This document shows positions 33,137-44,256 of a stretch of 64,000 nt of DNA, in pieces. The notes under the pieces are model-generated. The model was not told the DNA's origin. It made no database searches and saw nothing but the letters and a program-made list of their open reading frames with translations. Made by a program: the position numbers and the translations under genes. Numbering within the stretch: position 1 is the stretch's first letter; every line of letters begins with the position of its first letter. The DNA comes from Desmodesmus armatus (Eukaryota; Chlorophyta; Chlorophyceae; Sphaeropleales; Scenedesmaceae): positions 410,001 through 474,000 of the forward strand of contig VIIQ02000643.1 in NCBI GenBank assembly GCA_007449985.2. The letters run 5' to 3'.

Positions 33137-36045
33137 ATATTATACTGTTACTGTTACTGTTACATGGTTCAGGCTGAGCCTGAACACCCCGTAGGGAGCC
33201 AACGAGGCTCATGGGGTATCGGCATCATAGAACGCATCTGAATAGACATCGTAGAACTCATCTGAGGATGCACTGACGAACAGATCGGAAGCATCAGGGG
33301 CCAACCCATCCTCATCAACACCCAAGAGGGCATCAGCTTCCTCAGCTGACAGCCCTTCTGCAAACAGGTCTCCAACGGGGGGTTGGTCCACCGGCGTTGG
33401 CCACACTCACGCAGAAAAGCACCAACACGACGGGCAGGCTGGTGCATGAAGGACCGCAGTTGGGCTGCAGACACATTGCATGGGGAATTCCATCCAACCA
33501 CCAAAGTCAGCAAAAAGAGCAGCATGCGAGCGCCTCAACACATCATAAGCTTCACATTCAGCAATCATGTGCATCTCGTCGCCTACCCCCTGATGACAGA
33601 AACGGCACAACCTATCAGCACGGGCAATACTAGCAGCAGGTCCCGAAGCAGAGCGAGGCTGGAACTTAGCGGTGGCAACATCAAGATCATGGGCACCTAG
33701 TCTGAAACTGGCAAGGGCTCTAACACACTCACGGGACATGGGGGCTGTGTGACGCACATAGTCTGGGCAGTCAGACCACCGGCCACGATCTAAGCAGCGG
33801 AGAGGATCGACCTCAGAACCACCTTCAACAGCAAACCACTGTTGATACTTACAGCACGTGACTACGTCAGAGGGAGCAGAGCGGGGGTCAGAAGGCAGAT
33901 CACACCAGCAGCTATACAACCATTTATCAAAGGATGACAACACGGCAGGGGCTGAAATCGCACAGGGCACACCATCGTCAAACAAACCACCATCAGGCAA
34001 GGCCCCAAAGGCAGTAAGAAGGGCAGAGAAATCACTCACCCAGCTGGACCCCACATCACCACCGAGGGCGAGGCTTTCCGTCACGGAGACACGCAGCAGG
34101 TGCTCAGCAGGGAGCTGTTGAATCCGATTCCACAAGCCCACCGCAGCCTGCACCCACCCCCGCACTAGGGGCCTGCAACCAAACTCACGTAGCATGAGCT
34201 GGCGCGGTGTGCTTTTGCGCAGACCGCCACCCAAACGACGCATAAACAGGGTCTGCACCCGCTGTAGTGGGTTGTCAAGGCACCCGTTGGGGTCCCGCAC
34301 CCCACGCAGCAAGGCAGGAGCCCACACCTCAGCGCAGAAACCCAAGACAGGGGACACAAGTGAGTCAAACAATTGCACCTGCACCTCCAGGCTGACAACC
34401 TCCATATCACTACAACGACCAAGCATCCCCCACATAGCACGCAGGCCAGCCAGTCTGAGGGCGTCCACACAAGCCGACACCCCCTTGGTCTCATGAAACA
34501 CAATGCCCAGATAGCGGAATTCCTGAACACGGGGAACCTGCTGGCCAGCATACAGCCAGCCTCCTTGGGGAAGGTCCCGGCCAGTGGGGCGCTTCTTACC
34601 AAACACGACCACAGCACACTTGGCAACATTTACTTGCATCTGGTAGTGGTCACAGAAACCCTGCAGGCACTCTAGAAGTTTCTGCAAATCTTCAGCAGAG
34701 GTGGCCAGCAGGGTGAGGTCATCGGCATACAACAAGAGACGCAGCTTCTCACCCCCAAGCTCAACACCCAAATCCCCCAGCCGATCAGTCATCCATTGCT
34801 CTAACCTGTCAATGAAGAGGCCAAACAACAACGGGGAGAGCGGATCGCCTTGCTTTACTCCACGGGTGCTGTCAAACGAGGCACCAAGGGTGGCTCCGTT
34901 TTTCACAGTCATAGGGGCATGCCAATACATACTAGCCAAAGCACCCAGCATGTGGCCAGACACACCCAGGTCAGCCAAGCACTGAAGCAGCAGGTCGCGA
35001 TGCACTAGATCGTAAGCCTTTCGGAAGTCCACAAAACAGGTATACAGCTTGCCAGCCCTACCCCCGGGGATGCGGGCACGGTCAATAAGGTGCTTCATCA
35101 CAAACACATGATCACAGGTACGGCAGCCATCCCTGAAGCCCGCTTGGCCCCGGGCCCGACACCCAGCGGATTCACTCCACTCAGACAGGCGCTTGTGCAA
35201 CACAAGGCTAAACACCTTCCCCACTGCAGAGCCAACTGCAATACCACGGTAGTTGTCAAGGAGGGACGGATCCCCCTTTTTAAACACGGCGGACAGGTAG
35301 GTGGCACACCAATCGACAGGAACGTCACTTGCGCGAACAGCCGCATTGAGCAGGGCACAGAGATCATGCAGGGCGTCGCCAGGCTGAGTGTCATACACAT
35401 GCTTGATGCGCATACGTCCCTCAACAGGGTCATAGACCATTTCCTCCCGGTACAGTCCCCTAAGGTACTCCCCACGAACAAGGTCAGGGCCAACCATTCG
35501 CCCAAGGCCCAACTTGCGCACAGCAGCCTCCACCTCGGCGATATCAATAGGGTCCGAGAGGCCCTCCCCTCCAACAGCTGGCCCCTCCCTTCTGCTTTCT
35601 ATACCTTGAACCAGGTCAGCAACAGACCCGGCCGCTTCTTGCAGGCCTCAACAATCCCGTGCCGCATACAAACCCTGCCAATGCGCTGTCAAAGCATCCA
35701 TGTCCTGGAATGCGGGAGAAGGGGGCCCCTTCTTCTAAGCTGTCCAGAAGCGGCGGGGGTTGTGCTTGATGTCCTGCAGGAACCCCTGTTGTGCAGCCTG
35801 AGCCAGTTGCCGTTGCACACGACGCTTCTTGCCAGTAAATGCACGGCGTGCTTCCCTAGCAGCGTGAGAATCCTGCTGCCTAATAGCCGCCTGCAGGGCC
35901 GCATACTCATCCTTGCATTCACGGAACCAGCGCTTGGCAGTGCGGCAGCCAAACAACCGTCGAGGGCATTATGCAGAGCCACATCTGCACCACTTTCACC
36001 GCAAGCAGCTCCCAGAAAGTTGCAGTTTGGCCAGTACAAAAAACG
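33137..36045 (-). pseudogene. 5'-truncated LINE (non-LTR retrotransposon) with reverse transcriptase
   Basis: A 708-codon open frame (35,533-33,407) carries the reverse transcriptase: FVDFRKAYD (residues 167-175), GVKQGDPLSPLLF (225-237) and YADD (269-272). A C-terminal zinc-knuckle-like CRFC...H....C motif lies near residue 645. Upstream, the same frame continues through two stops, TGA (35,648-35,650) and TAG (35,735-35,737), into the linker KRWFRECKDEYAALQ and, after a shift, to about 36,045, where homology ends. The endonuclease is missing. Frameshifts near 33,487 and 33,400 separate the last segments (FMHQPARRVGAFLREC and the acidic SSDEFYDVYSDAFYDAD). The element ends with a (AACAGT)3 tail at 33,140-33,160, a LINE hallmark. 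RT could still fold, but the element as a whole is dead. Confidence 0.9.
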
Positions 36046-36287
36046 CCTGCAGGATCCTCAACTGCTCCTGCTGCTTTGTGACCGTGGCTGTGCGTCTTCA
36101 GAACATCACCAAACTCTGCCTTGATGTCGCACAGCTGCTGGTCCTCGTAAACAAGCTGGTACTTGGGTGGCAGCTGGTGTATCGATGTCCCAGTGCAACA
36201 TCATGTGGTGCTTCCACACCACTTTTTCATTGTGTCTGCACTTCAAAGGCATGTTGGTGCTGCATGCAGCTGCTGTGGACTTCAAAC

Positions 36288-36410
36288 CTGCTGTCTACCG
36301 CCACACTTGGGGCCGCCATTTGCCTACACGTCCACCCCGTGTATCGTCCTGACCTACGGGGACTCCTGGACTGATCGGGTGTATGTATGGTGGTGTGCTG
36401 TTGCAGGTAA
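36288..36410 (+). repeat. Duplicated coding-like segment, copy 1
   Basis: Shares long identical words with 42,178-42,299 (CACTTGGGGCCGCCATTTGC, CTACACGTCCACCCCGTG). Both copies translate to PHLGPPFAYTSTPCI followed by GDSWTDRVY and end at a possible GCAGGT splice site. The conserved frame suggests an exon of a repeated gene family or of a mobile element ORF. No family is recognised. Confidence 0.6.
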
Positions 36411-36588
36411 TCCCTGGGTCTGGGTGGAAAGTGAGGTGGAGCGTCACGGCATATTACGGCGTGTGCACAGAATGTCGGTGCAGACCAGCTCTAAACAGGT
36501 GCAGGCGAGAGTGGTGCCTGTGTGGGTCAAACCAAGCAGGGTTTGGGGCCTGAGCTGTGTTCTGTGAGGCTACTTGTGGCTGGTTCTG

Positions 36589-36613
36589 TACGAGAGAGCT
36601 CGGCTCTCTCGTA
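36589..36613. repeat. Perfect 11-bp hairpin
   Basis: TACGAGAGAGC, loop TCG, GCTCTCTCGTA. It is not followed by a T-run, and no transcript is evident. Confidence 0.8.
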
Positions 36614-36904
36614 TCACAACGCGTATGGCATGATGTGAGGGATGGGAAGCACGCTGTTGCGTGCTAGGTCGGCCTCGGTAACTCTCCTGCTCCCGGTTGA
36701 TGCCCCTTCTCAAGACGCACCGTGTAACTTTAATCGTGGAACCGCTCCTCAGCAGACTGATACTGAGTTGCAGCACACAGTGTTTCATGGCGTGCATCCG
36801 CCATGAAAACCACTCCGCCGCAGTTTGCCGTGACAGGAGCAGCCGAGAGGGCCAGCACTTCCATACGGCTGGCAGCCCCTTGCATTCATTCGCACTTTTG
36901 CATC

Positions 36905-37010
36905 CACATCCAGGGGGGGGGGGGCGCTAAGGTTGTTGTCGGACACTAGGCTAAGAAGTTGGAAATGGGACCCCCCACCCACCCACCCACCCCCCACCCA
37001 CCCCTAAATG
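36905..37010. repeat. Poly-G and (CACC)n tracts
   Basis: A G run at 36,915-36,925 and CCCACC repeats at 36,972-37,002. Simple sequence only. Confidence 0.6.
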
Positions 37011-37199
37011 TCCTCTGAACGTCTTGTAACTGGCCTATGCAAGGTCTTAAGTGTGATTATATATATTTAACATGTTTCCTGAGGTACTCTGATGGCCACA
37101 AGGGTGTTGTTGTGTTCTATCAGTCAAGAGACCTGTGGGGCATGGCGTCGATGCCATCGACGGTCAGCAACGTGATCTGCTGCAGCCCTAGACACACAT

Positions 37200-38430
37200 G
37201 AAACAACACAGTTGGTACAACCAACCAATGATTAGCAAGATCATGCTCTTGGTCAGGTGTGCGCCTGCCCCACACTGTTCTGGTGACTAACGCTGTGGCG
37301 ACTGAACATGCTGTCGCTTTTGATGTACCTGCGCTCAGCGCGTGGCTTTGGGGCATCATAACAGTTGATCGCGCTTTCCAACAGCAGAAATGCGCCTGGT
37401 TGCCCCTGCTGTTGTCAACCGTTTTGCCCGAACTGCCGCTAAGTGGCCGCGATGCAGCTCCAAGGTTGCGACGAACTATCATGTTCAATTATGCGTTCTA
37501 ATGCGCCCCTTTGCAGGGCCTCAGGCAGCCTGGTTTCATAAAAGTATAAATCTCACTCCACAGAGGCATAAGACAGGGAAGTCATGATCTTGCAACCAAT
37601 GATTAGCAAGACAAGAAAACAATCAATCATAACGTGTGGTGTGGTGCCTGCCTTTCTCCTGCTGCCTTTTCCTCTTCCCAAGCTCCTGGACCCTACTTTA
37701 TCGGTTGGAATCGGGTGGTCTCAATATTTCTTTTAGCAAGATCATGTTCACGTCTCTCTTGTTCGCGAAATTGTGCTGGTGACCAATCTGTAGGTAACCT
37801 GCCGCACACTGTGCTGGTGACTAACCTGTCTGCACGTGACTGAGCGTGCTGTCGATTTTGCTGCACCTGCCCTCAGTAAGGTTTTGAGGAATCACAGCAG
37901 TACATTACGCTTTCCACCAGCAGAAACGCTCCCGTTTCCGGCTGCTGTTGTCAACCGTTTTGCCCGAACTGGCGCTCCGTGCCTGCGATGCGGCCTTGCT
38001 GCTGCTTTAAGTCATTTATTTGCGTTCAGCGTATTACATCGCTCCTGTACAGGCCCCTGGAAGGCCTGTGTTCATAAATGGTTGAAATCTCACACCTGTG
38101 ACCTTAAGACAGGGGAGTCATGATCTTGCAACCAATGATTAGCAAGATCATGCTCACTTCTTCTTTGTTTGCTTTCTGGCCAACGTGAAATTGTGCTGTT
38201 GACCAACCTGTAGGTAGCCTGCCGCACCCTGTGCTGGTGACTAACCTGTAGGTGACTGAACTTGCTGTCGCTTTAGCTGCACCTGCCCTCAGTAAGGTTT
38301 TCAGGAATCACAATAGTGTATTGCGCTTTCCCCCAGCAGAAACGCACCTGTTCTCTGCTGCTGTTGTCAACCGTTTTGCCCGAACTGGCGTTCCGTGCCT
38401 GCGATGCGGCCTTGCTGCTGCCCAGTCTGT
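37200..38430 (+). repeat. Tandem array of three ~0.4-0.55-kb units
   Basis: The words CTGTGCTGGTGACTAACCTG (or close), TTGTCAACCGTTTTGCCCGA and GCAACCAATGATTAGCAAGA recur. Unit cores start near 37,302, 37,842 and 38,254; the last two are 412 bp apart. Short frames in each unit encode similar peptides only because of the repetition. Confidence 0.8.
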
Positions 38431-40590
38431 TAGGTCAGATGTGATAGGAACACGACTTGACTACGACCCCATCAGCCACTGTTCTCCCACCAACTTCCGG
38501 ACCCCACAACTCTTCTTTCATATCAGAAACAATGCCATGAATTGCAGCTAGGCGCACCTGGTGAAGCTTTTGTGTCGTCTTCTCTGCTCCATCGGGCAGA
38601 GAGGACGGCGCCCCTAAACCTTGACGATGGGGTGATCAGCAAAATGCAAATGGCCAAATTAGTGGGAGGGGCAAGATTCGAATTCGTGTTTTCCCTGCAT
38701 TTAGCTTTTCTAAAGCCAGTGTGAAACAGCAACAAGACAGGAACAGAGTCCTGTCTTCCCTCTCCTCCAGAACAGAGACAATCTTGTCACCTCTGCGACC
38801 CAACACATGTGCCAGCCGTGAGCTGGCACCCCTGCACCGTCACCATGACTGCTACTTGCATGTCGCACAGGATAGTCAGCATGCACCATTACAGTGCACC
38901 CGCACTGCAGTAAGGGCGACACCTGCAGCACCCCAGTCGTTGTTGTGTGCACACAACTCTAGGTGATCTGCAAACATGTCATGCTAGCGCCACTGTCAGG
39001 TGTTCACCCTTAGAAGTTGCTGTGGTGCGATGACTAGGTTGCTGGGAAACATGTCAGGCTGCCATGCACAAGAACTGTCAAAGCAGCTGAGCAGGACATG
39101 CTCTATTGAAGAGATTGCTGCTTACGACGTTAAGATCTTGGCTGTCGCGAGTTGCATTAACCGACGTCACAAAGCGTGCAGCTTCTGCGGCTGATGCATA
39201 TGGTTGAACATCCTATGAAGTCGCTACATGATGGGCTGCTGTCACCCGGCGTCAACGTGGCCTGACCGCGAGCAACCGGGTACCAAAAAGCAGCATTAGT
39301 ATTCATTTGCTTCACTTTACCCAAGCTGGCTTGACAGCCAAGCAACCTTAGCAGCATGTGCCGTGGCACCGGCGATCGCCGGATGTGTTGCTGTTTCCCG
39401 GCGTCAACGTGGTCTGATCGCAAGCAAACGGGTATCAAACAGTAGCTCACATGCAGATGTATTCATTTGTGTGCACGCCAGGCGCGGCTGAGGCAGGGAT
39501 AGCCCGGTAGCTGCAGGTCACTCTTTCAGAATAAAGCTAATTCTTTTTCTATTGCACAAGACGTGAAAGTTAAATCTTGCAACCAATCAATCAGAGCTTG
39601 CCCTACATTCTTGGTCAACCCAGCTCATCAGTTACCTGGACAATTGCCGTGGGGAGCACACACAGTGCCCGCAAGCCGTGTCAGTTTTTAAGGGGGAAGG
39701 ATACAATTAGCATTGCTGAGGCTGTTTGGCACCAGATTGTGGAAACATAAGCCTTTGGGTGTCCTTAGACCCCCTGCCAACTGAGTTGGCCAAACTCAAA
39801 ACTTTTCTTCTAAGGGTGGCACCACTGGGTGTGACCACAGAGTGACTGATGTGCGCCGTGCTCAGTGCCATATACAGGGTGTCTGAGTGATGAAAGCCCG
39901 TCACTAGAAGCTTTTTAACGATGTCGCGTGCTCTGAACTGCTTGGTTTGCTGTGTGAAGCTCTGTGGTGGCTTGCAACAGCACCCCAGCCCGCCCAAAAG
40001 CTGCAGCACCCATCATGGACGCTACACAAACATGAACCCGTGTTGCCATCGCTAAGGTATGGTCTAAGACATACAAAGAAACGTTTTCTATGCATGCGGT
40101 GTTAAAGTCGACTGCAGCAACTGCTGCAGGAAGTCTGTGTCAGCAGATCGAGTGCAAAGTTTCTGCAGTTCCGAGTCGAACCGGATAGCGAAAAAAGGAT
40201 CGATCATTTGAATACAAACATGTTTATCCTTGGCGACATGGCCTAGTTTTGCCCTGATCGTCCTCCCCAGGACCATCCTTGCTACATCCCTGGGGTACAG
40301 CAGGCCCTACAGTTGACCGGGCCAGGGCAGCATAGCCACTGTGTAAAATCGACCCAACAAACAACCTGCACGGCCTGTGCTGTCACCTCATGGCACCAGG
40401 CCGCTTCCCATGTAGAAAAGGACAGCCCCCAAAACCCGTCAAATTGGCCTGTCAGCCTTGCTTGCAATGTTAAAACAGGACACCCTTGGCCAACAACAAT
40501 AGGCCCCTTGGGATCCCCCTGCTAACCCCCTGGGCTGTGCAGCACTGCTAAGCAGTGTGAAAGCACGGCTGCACTGGGGCCCCAATGTTG
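38430..40590. other. No supported gene, one short duplication
   Basis: CCCGGCGTCAACGTGG occurs at 39,246 and 39,398, each followed by a diverged copy of about 80 bp (CGGGTAYCAAA, TATTCATTTG). A related word is at 43,660. The motif TTAAGGGGGAAGGATACAAT at 39,689 recurs at 25,673 and, inverted, at 41,690. Nothing else was recognised. Confidence 0.45.
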
Positions 40591-41570
40591 AGTGGTGAAA
40601 GCAGGCCTAGGGGGAAGGGGGTGTGCGAGGCGCACCCCACTGGGGTCCCCCTGCTACGCCCCTGGGCTGTGCAGTACTGCTAAGCAATCGAACGTACTGC
40701 TGCACTGGGTCACCTAAATTGAGTGGTGAAAGCAGGGGGAAGGGGGGTGCGCGAGGCGCACCCCACTGGGGTCCCCCTGCTACGCCCCTGAGCTGTGCAG
40801 TACTGCTAAGAATTGAACGTACTGCTGCACTGGGTCACCTAAATCGAGTGGTGAAAGCAGGGGGAAGGGGCGTGCGCGAGGCGCACCCCACTGGGGTCCC
40901 CCTGCTACCCCCTTGGGCTGTGCAGCACTGCTAAGCAGTGTGAAAGCACGGCTGCACTGGCCAGTCCCATGGGCCATTATTGAGTGGTGAAAGCAGGGGG
41001 AAGGGGGGTGTGCGAGGCGCACCCCACTGGGGTCCCCCTGCTACGCCCCTGGGCTGTGCAGTACTGCTAAGCAATCGAACGTACTGCTGCACTGGGTCAC
41101 CTAAATTGAGTGGTGAAAGCAGGGGGAAGGGGGGTGCGCGAGGCGCACCCCACTGGGGTCCCCCTGCTACGCCCCTGAGCTGTGCAGTACTGCTAAGAAT
41201 TGAACGTACTGCTGCACTGGGTCACCTAAATCGAGTGGTGAAAGCAGGGGGAAGGGGCGTGCGCGAGGCGCACCCCACTGGGGTCCCCCTGCTACCCCCT
41301 TGGGCTGTGCAGCACTGCTAAGCAGTGTGAAAGCACGGCTGCACTGGCCAGTCCCATGGGCCATTATTGAGTGGTGAAAGCAGGGGGAAGGGGGGTGCGC
41401 GAGGCGCACCCCACTGGGGTCCCCCTGCTACGCCCCTGAGCTGTGCGGTACTGCTAAGCAATTCAACGTACTGCTGCACTGGGCCCCAGTGCAACCTAAG
41501 TTGAGTGGTGAAAGCAGGGGGAAGGGGGGTGCGTGAAGCGCACCCCACTGGGGTCCCCCTGCCCACCCCT
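40590..41570. repeat. ~130-bp tandem array with 387-bp higher-order period
   Basis: Eight units marked by GTGAAAGCAGG (near 40,597, 40,725, 40,852, 40,987, 41,112, 41,239, 41,374 and 41,508). Each contains GGGAAGGGGNGTG, GCGAGGCGCACCCCACTGGG and GTACTGCTGCACTGGG or variants. Units 1-3 and 4-6 form two nearly identical 387-bp blocks, so the latest expansion copied three units at once. Open frames here repeat with the array and are not genes. Confidence 0.9.
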
Positions 41571-41776
41571 TGTTGGCTGTGCAGTTCTGCAGGTGGTGGC
41601 AGCAACCACACCCAAATACAACACCCTCCCTTCGAGACACACGTGCGTGCTACCGCACCTTGATTTGCAGCTCAGTCCCGCCACCCCAATCAATTGTATC
41701 CTTCCCCCTTAAGCACATGCCAGTGAGGTCCATCCTCCTTGTACCATACTTTCATGTTGACCGCTGGTCCAAATTT

Positions 41777-41955
41777 GAGCCTGATTGGACCAGTGTAGCC
41801 AAAGGTATGTTGACTTTCGTCCAAGGGGTCCCAGGCCTGAGATCCACACATTTTGCCCGCCGCTTGTTTGAGCCCAATTGGACCAGTGTAGCCAAAGTTA
41901 TGTTGACTTTCGTCCAAGGGGTCCCAGGCCTGAACTCCGCACATTTCAACCGCTG
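41777..41955. repeat. 93-bp tandem duplication
   Basis: Units start at 41,777 and 41,870 with GAGCCY, sharing GATTGGACCAGTGTAGCCAA (or one change) and TTGACTTTCGTCCAAGGGGT. Confidence 0.9.
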
Positions 41956-42177
41956 GGTTAACCCGGCCCAGCCAGGTGTGACCAGTTGTTTCCCAGCCAG
42001 TGTGACGCCACCCCTGTCAATCCAGTATCACACACATTCCGGCATGCACCTGCATACCCTTTGCATGTAACTCTGTTTTGTATTAGTTACTTTTGCCAGT
42101 TGCAGGGCTACCTTCTGTCCCTCCTGGAACAGCTGTCCGCTTCCCTGTCGCCCTTGCCATACCCCCTGCCCTGTACA

Positions 42178-42299
42178 CCTGCTGTCTACCTCACGCCACA
42201 CTTGGGGCCGCCATTTGCCTACACGTCCACCCCGTGCATCATTCTGGCGTGTGGCGACTCCTGGACTGACCGGGTATATGGGTGCGATGTTGCAGGTAC
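42178..42299 (+). repeat. Duplicated coding-like segment, copy 2
   Basis: Partner of 36,288-36,410; see there. The following 42,340-42,480 (GGCGGCCCCTTGCATT, CCCACCAGCTTCCGGACCCC) also has echoes at 36,860 and 38,480. Confidence 0.6.
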
Positions 42300-42599
42300 T
42301 GTAATACCAGCCAGGCTGGGTGCAACGTGAGGTGCAGCAGACGAGAGGACCAGCACTTCATACGGGTGGCGGCCCCTTGCATTTTGCAATTTTATTCCCA
42401 CAGTTTGTGCCCACTAACGGATCCGTTGATCCCCACTACGATTCCAGCTACTCCTCTCCCACCAGCTTCCGGACCCCAATACTTTTTTTGCCATGCTGCT
42501 TTCTACCAGTGGCCATTCAACCTCCGCAAACGGCGGCAAGAAATAGAAATGAAATCCTGCAAATTTAACAAGCACGTTTTGGACTAGGATATGTTGATG

Positions 42600-43870
42600 G
42601 TGACACCATCAAAATTTGATGATGCTTCACACATGTCAGTAGGCAAAGATGGGCGCTGGGATTTGATCGACCCAACGTTGCAAGGGGTTCAGGCTTGGCA
42701 AGGTTTCAGGAGCAAAGGAAGGAAACAAGTCTCTCCGTTGGAGAACAGGCCTGCCATACAGCCCCTTTTGAGAGCAGGGTGATGGAACCCTGCCAGTAAC
42801 GGGATTGCTGACGAATCAAACTTCATGGCCCAGTGGTTGCCTTCCAAAGCCCTAAAATGCCGTGTGACAGTACTCTGCAATGCTGCAGCAGCTGCTGGAT
42901 CCCTCCCTCAATGCCTAGCACTGCTGCTCACAATTGTTACACCATGGGAAGCATTGTTGCAGTCACGACCCAGTTGTTGCAGGAGGAGGAGTAGACAGCT
43001 GCTGATAGTACAACAGTTGCTGTAGTAGCGTCCTTCCTCCAAGCGAATGACACAACACTACTTACAGGTAGACACGACATCGCATCCACGTGCCATAATG
43101 TGTCACCAGGCAGTGGATGCCATTGCGCTGAATGCCAGCGACCAAGCACTTCACATTCATGGCTCTGGCCACATGGACCATGACAGCACAAGCCCAACAC
43201 CTGCCACTTCCAACCGCACGCGCAAAATACTTCAGCACAGGTGCATGATGCATCAACTGCACTCAGCGGTGACACACTGCCAACATACTGCCCACAACAG
43301 GACTGGCGACCAACATAATATACACACCACATCAGCGACAGTCAGCGGGTCCTGCAGCAACTGCCAGTGTTGTACACAGTGCAACCGACTGACTCTCCTG
43401 TTGCCAAGCATTGACGGCACACTTCCTCTGCCTTCAAAGACATGACAAGGCGCCAGCCTTAGCTGCACCATTGTGTGACCCCTGCTATGGGACAATGAGT
43501 GCGTCTGGCTCCACACAATGCAGCTGCGGCGAGGAAGTCAATGTGGATGTGCGCTCGACCTCAGGTGTTTGTGGCGTTGTTTTGTTAACCACTAGTGTTG
43601 ATACTATGCATCTACTCAAACATAAAGTACACCCACTGAAGAAGTCTCTAGCGCTGGCAACCGGCGTCAACATGGTTTGGTTGGTAAAGAAGTCACTTGT
43701 ATCGTTTATTGCTGCTTCACGCTCGCCCAGTGTTTTCACTGCCAAGCTGCCACTGGTGGCACCAGTGTTGTTGCTGCACCTGCCATGAGCTGGAAGGGCC
43801 TTGGACCCTCTTCACACATTCCATCAACGAACATACTATGTAGCTCTGCAATTTTGAAGGCCTGATAGTT
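42600..43870. other. No supported gene
   Basis: Several frames of 100-130 codons run in both directions. None has a recognisable motif or splice-consistent partner. Confidence 0.4.
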
Positions 43871-43877
43871 CAACACC

Positions 43878-44040
43878 AGTCTGTTCCCCAGGCGGGGTAC
43901 TGCTGTCTCCCTTGCTGACGAGCCGCTGGATCCTCACCCCCCTGTCCCCCCCTGGCTGTTTTCGCAAACGAACCCTCTCACCCAGAGTCCGTTTGGGGCC
44001 TAAACGTTAGGCCCGGCGTCTTGGGTTTGTCATGCACCCC
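43878..44040 (-). mobile_element. MITE family A, truncated inverted relic
   Basis: Read on the minus strand, it starts GGGGTGCATGACAAACCCAA at 44,040. It then has the family landmarks GGGTTCGTTTGCGAAAAC and CCAGCGGCTCGTCAGCAAGG before ending near 43,878. The other end is lost. TTA follows at 44,041-44,043. Confidence 0.65.
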
Positions 44041-44132
44041 TTATAGGCAGGCCATTGAACGGCCTTGCCTAAACATATTTCAAAGCGAACTCCAGCGAGC
44101 AATGCCACAAATCCGTGCTCATATGCGCACTG

Positions 44133-44217
44133 CTCGTCTAGCTTCAGCTGCACATGCATATGCATCACTACCTACTTCTTTTCGTTGACAGACACGGCAG
44201 CTTCAGCCTCTGCGATC
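44133..44217 (-). repeat. 85-bp dispersed repeat, copy 2
   Basis: Reverse complement of 16,755-16,839 with very few changes. It lies directly upstream of the candidate start of the fucosyltransferase-like gene, so it may contribute to its promoter or 5' UTR. Confidence 0.8.
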
Positions 44218-44256
44218 TTACTACAACATATGCGCACTGCTCTGCTTGATCCACAA

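Noticed and set aside
36589..36613. Transcription terminator hairpin
   Set aside because: No T-run follows and no gene ends next to it; intrinsic terminators are not expected in a nuclear genome.
40623..41321. Repeated 100-residue open frames suggestive of a tandem gene family
   Set aside because: The peptides repeat because the DNA is a tandem array; there are no conserved starts or motifs.
40590..41570. CRISPR-like regular repeats
   Set aside because: Units are directly adjacent with no unique spacers, and the genome is eukaryotic.
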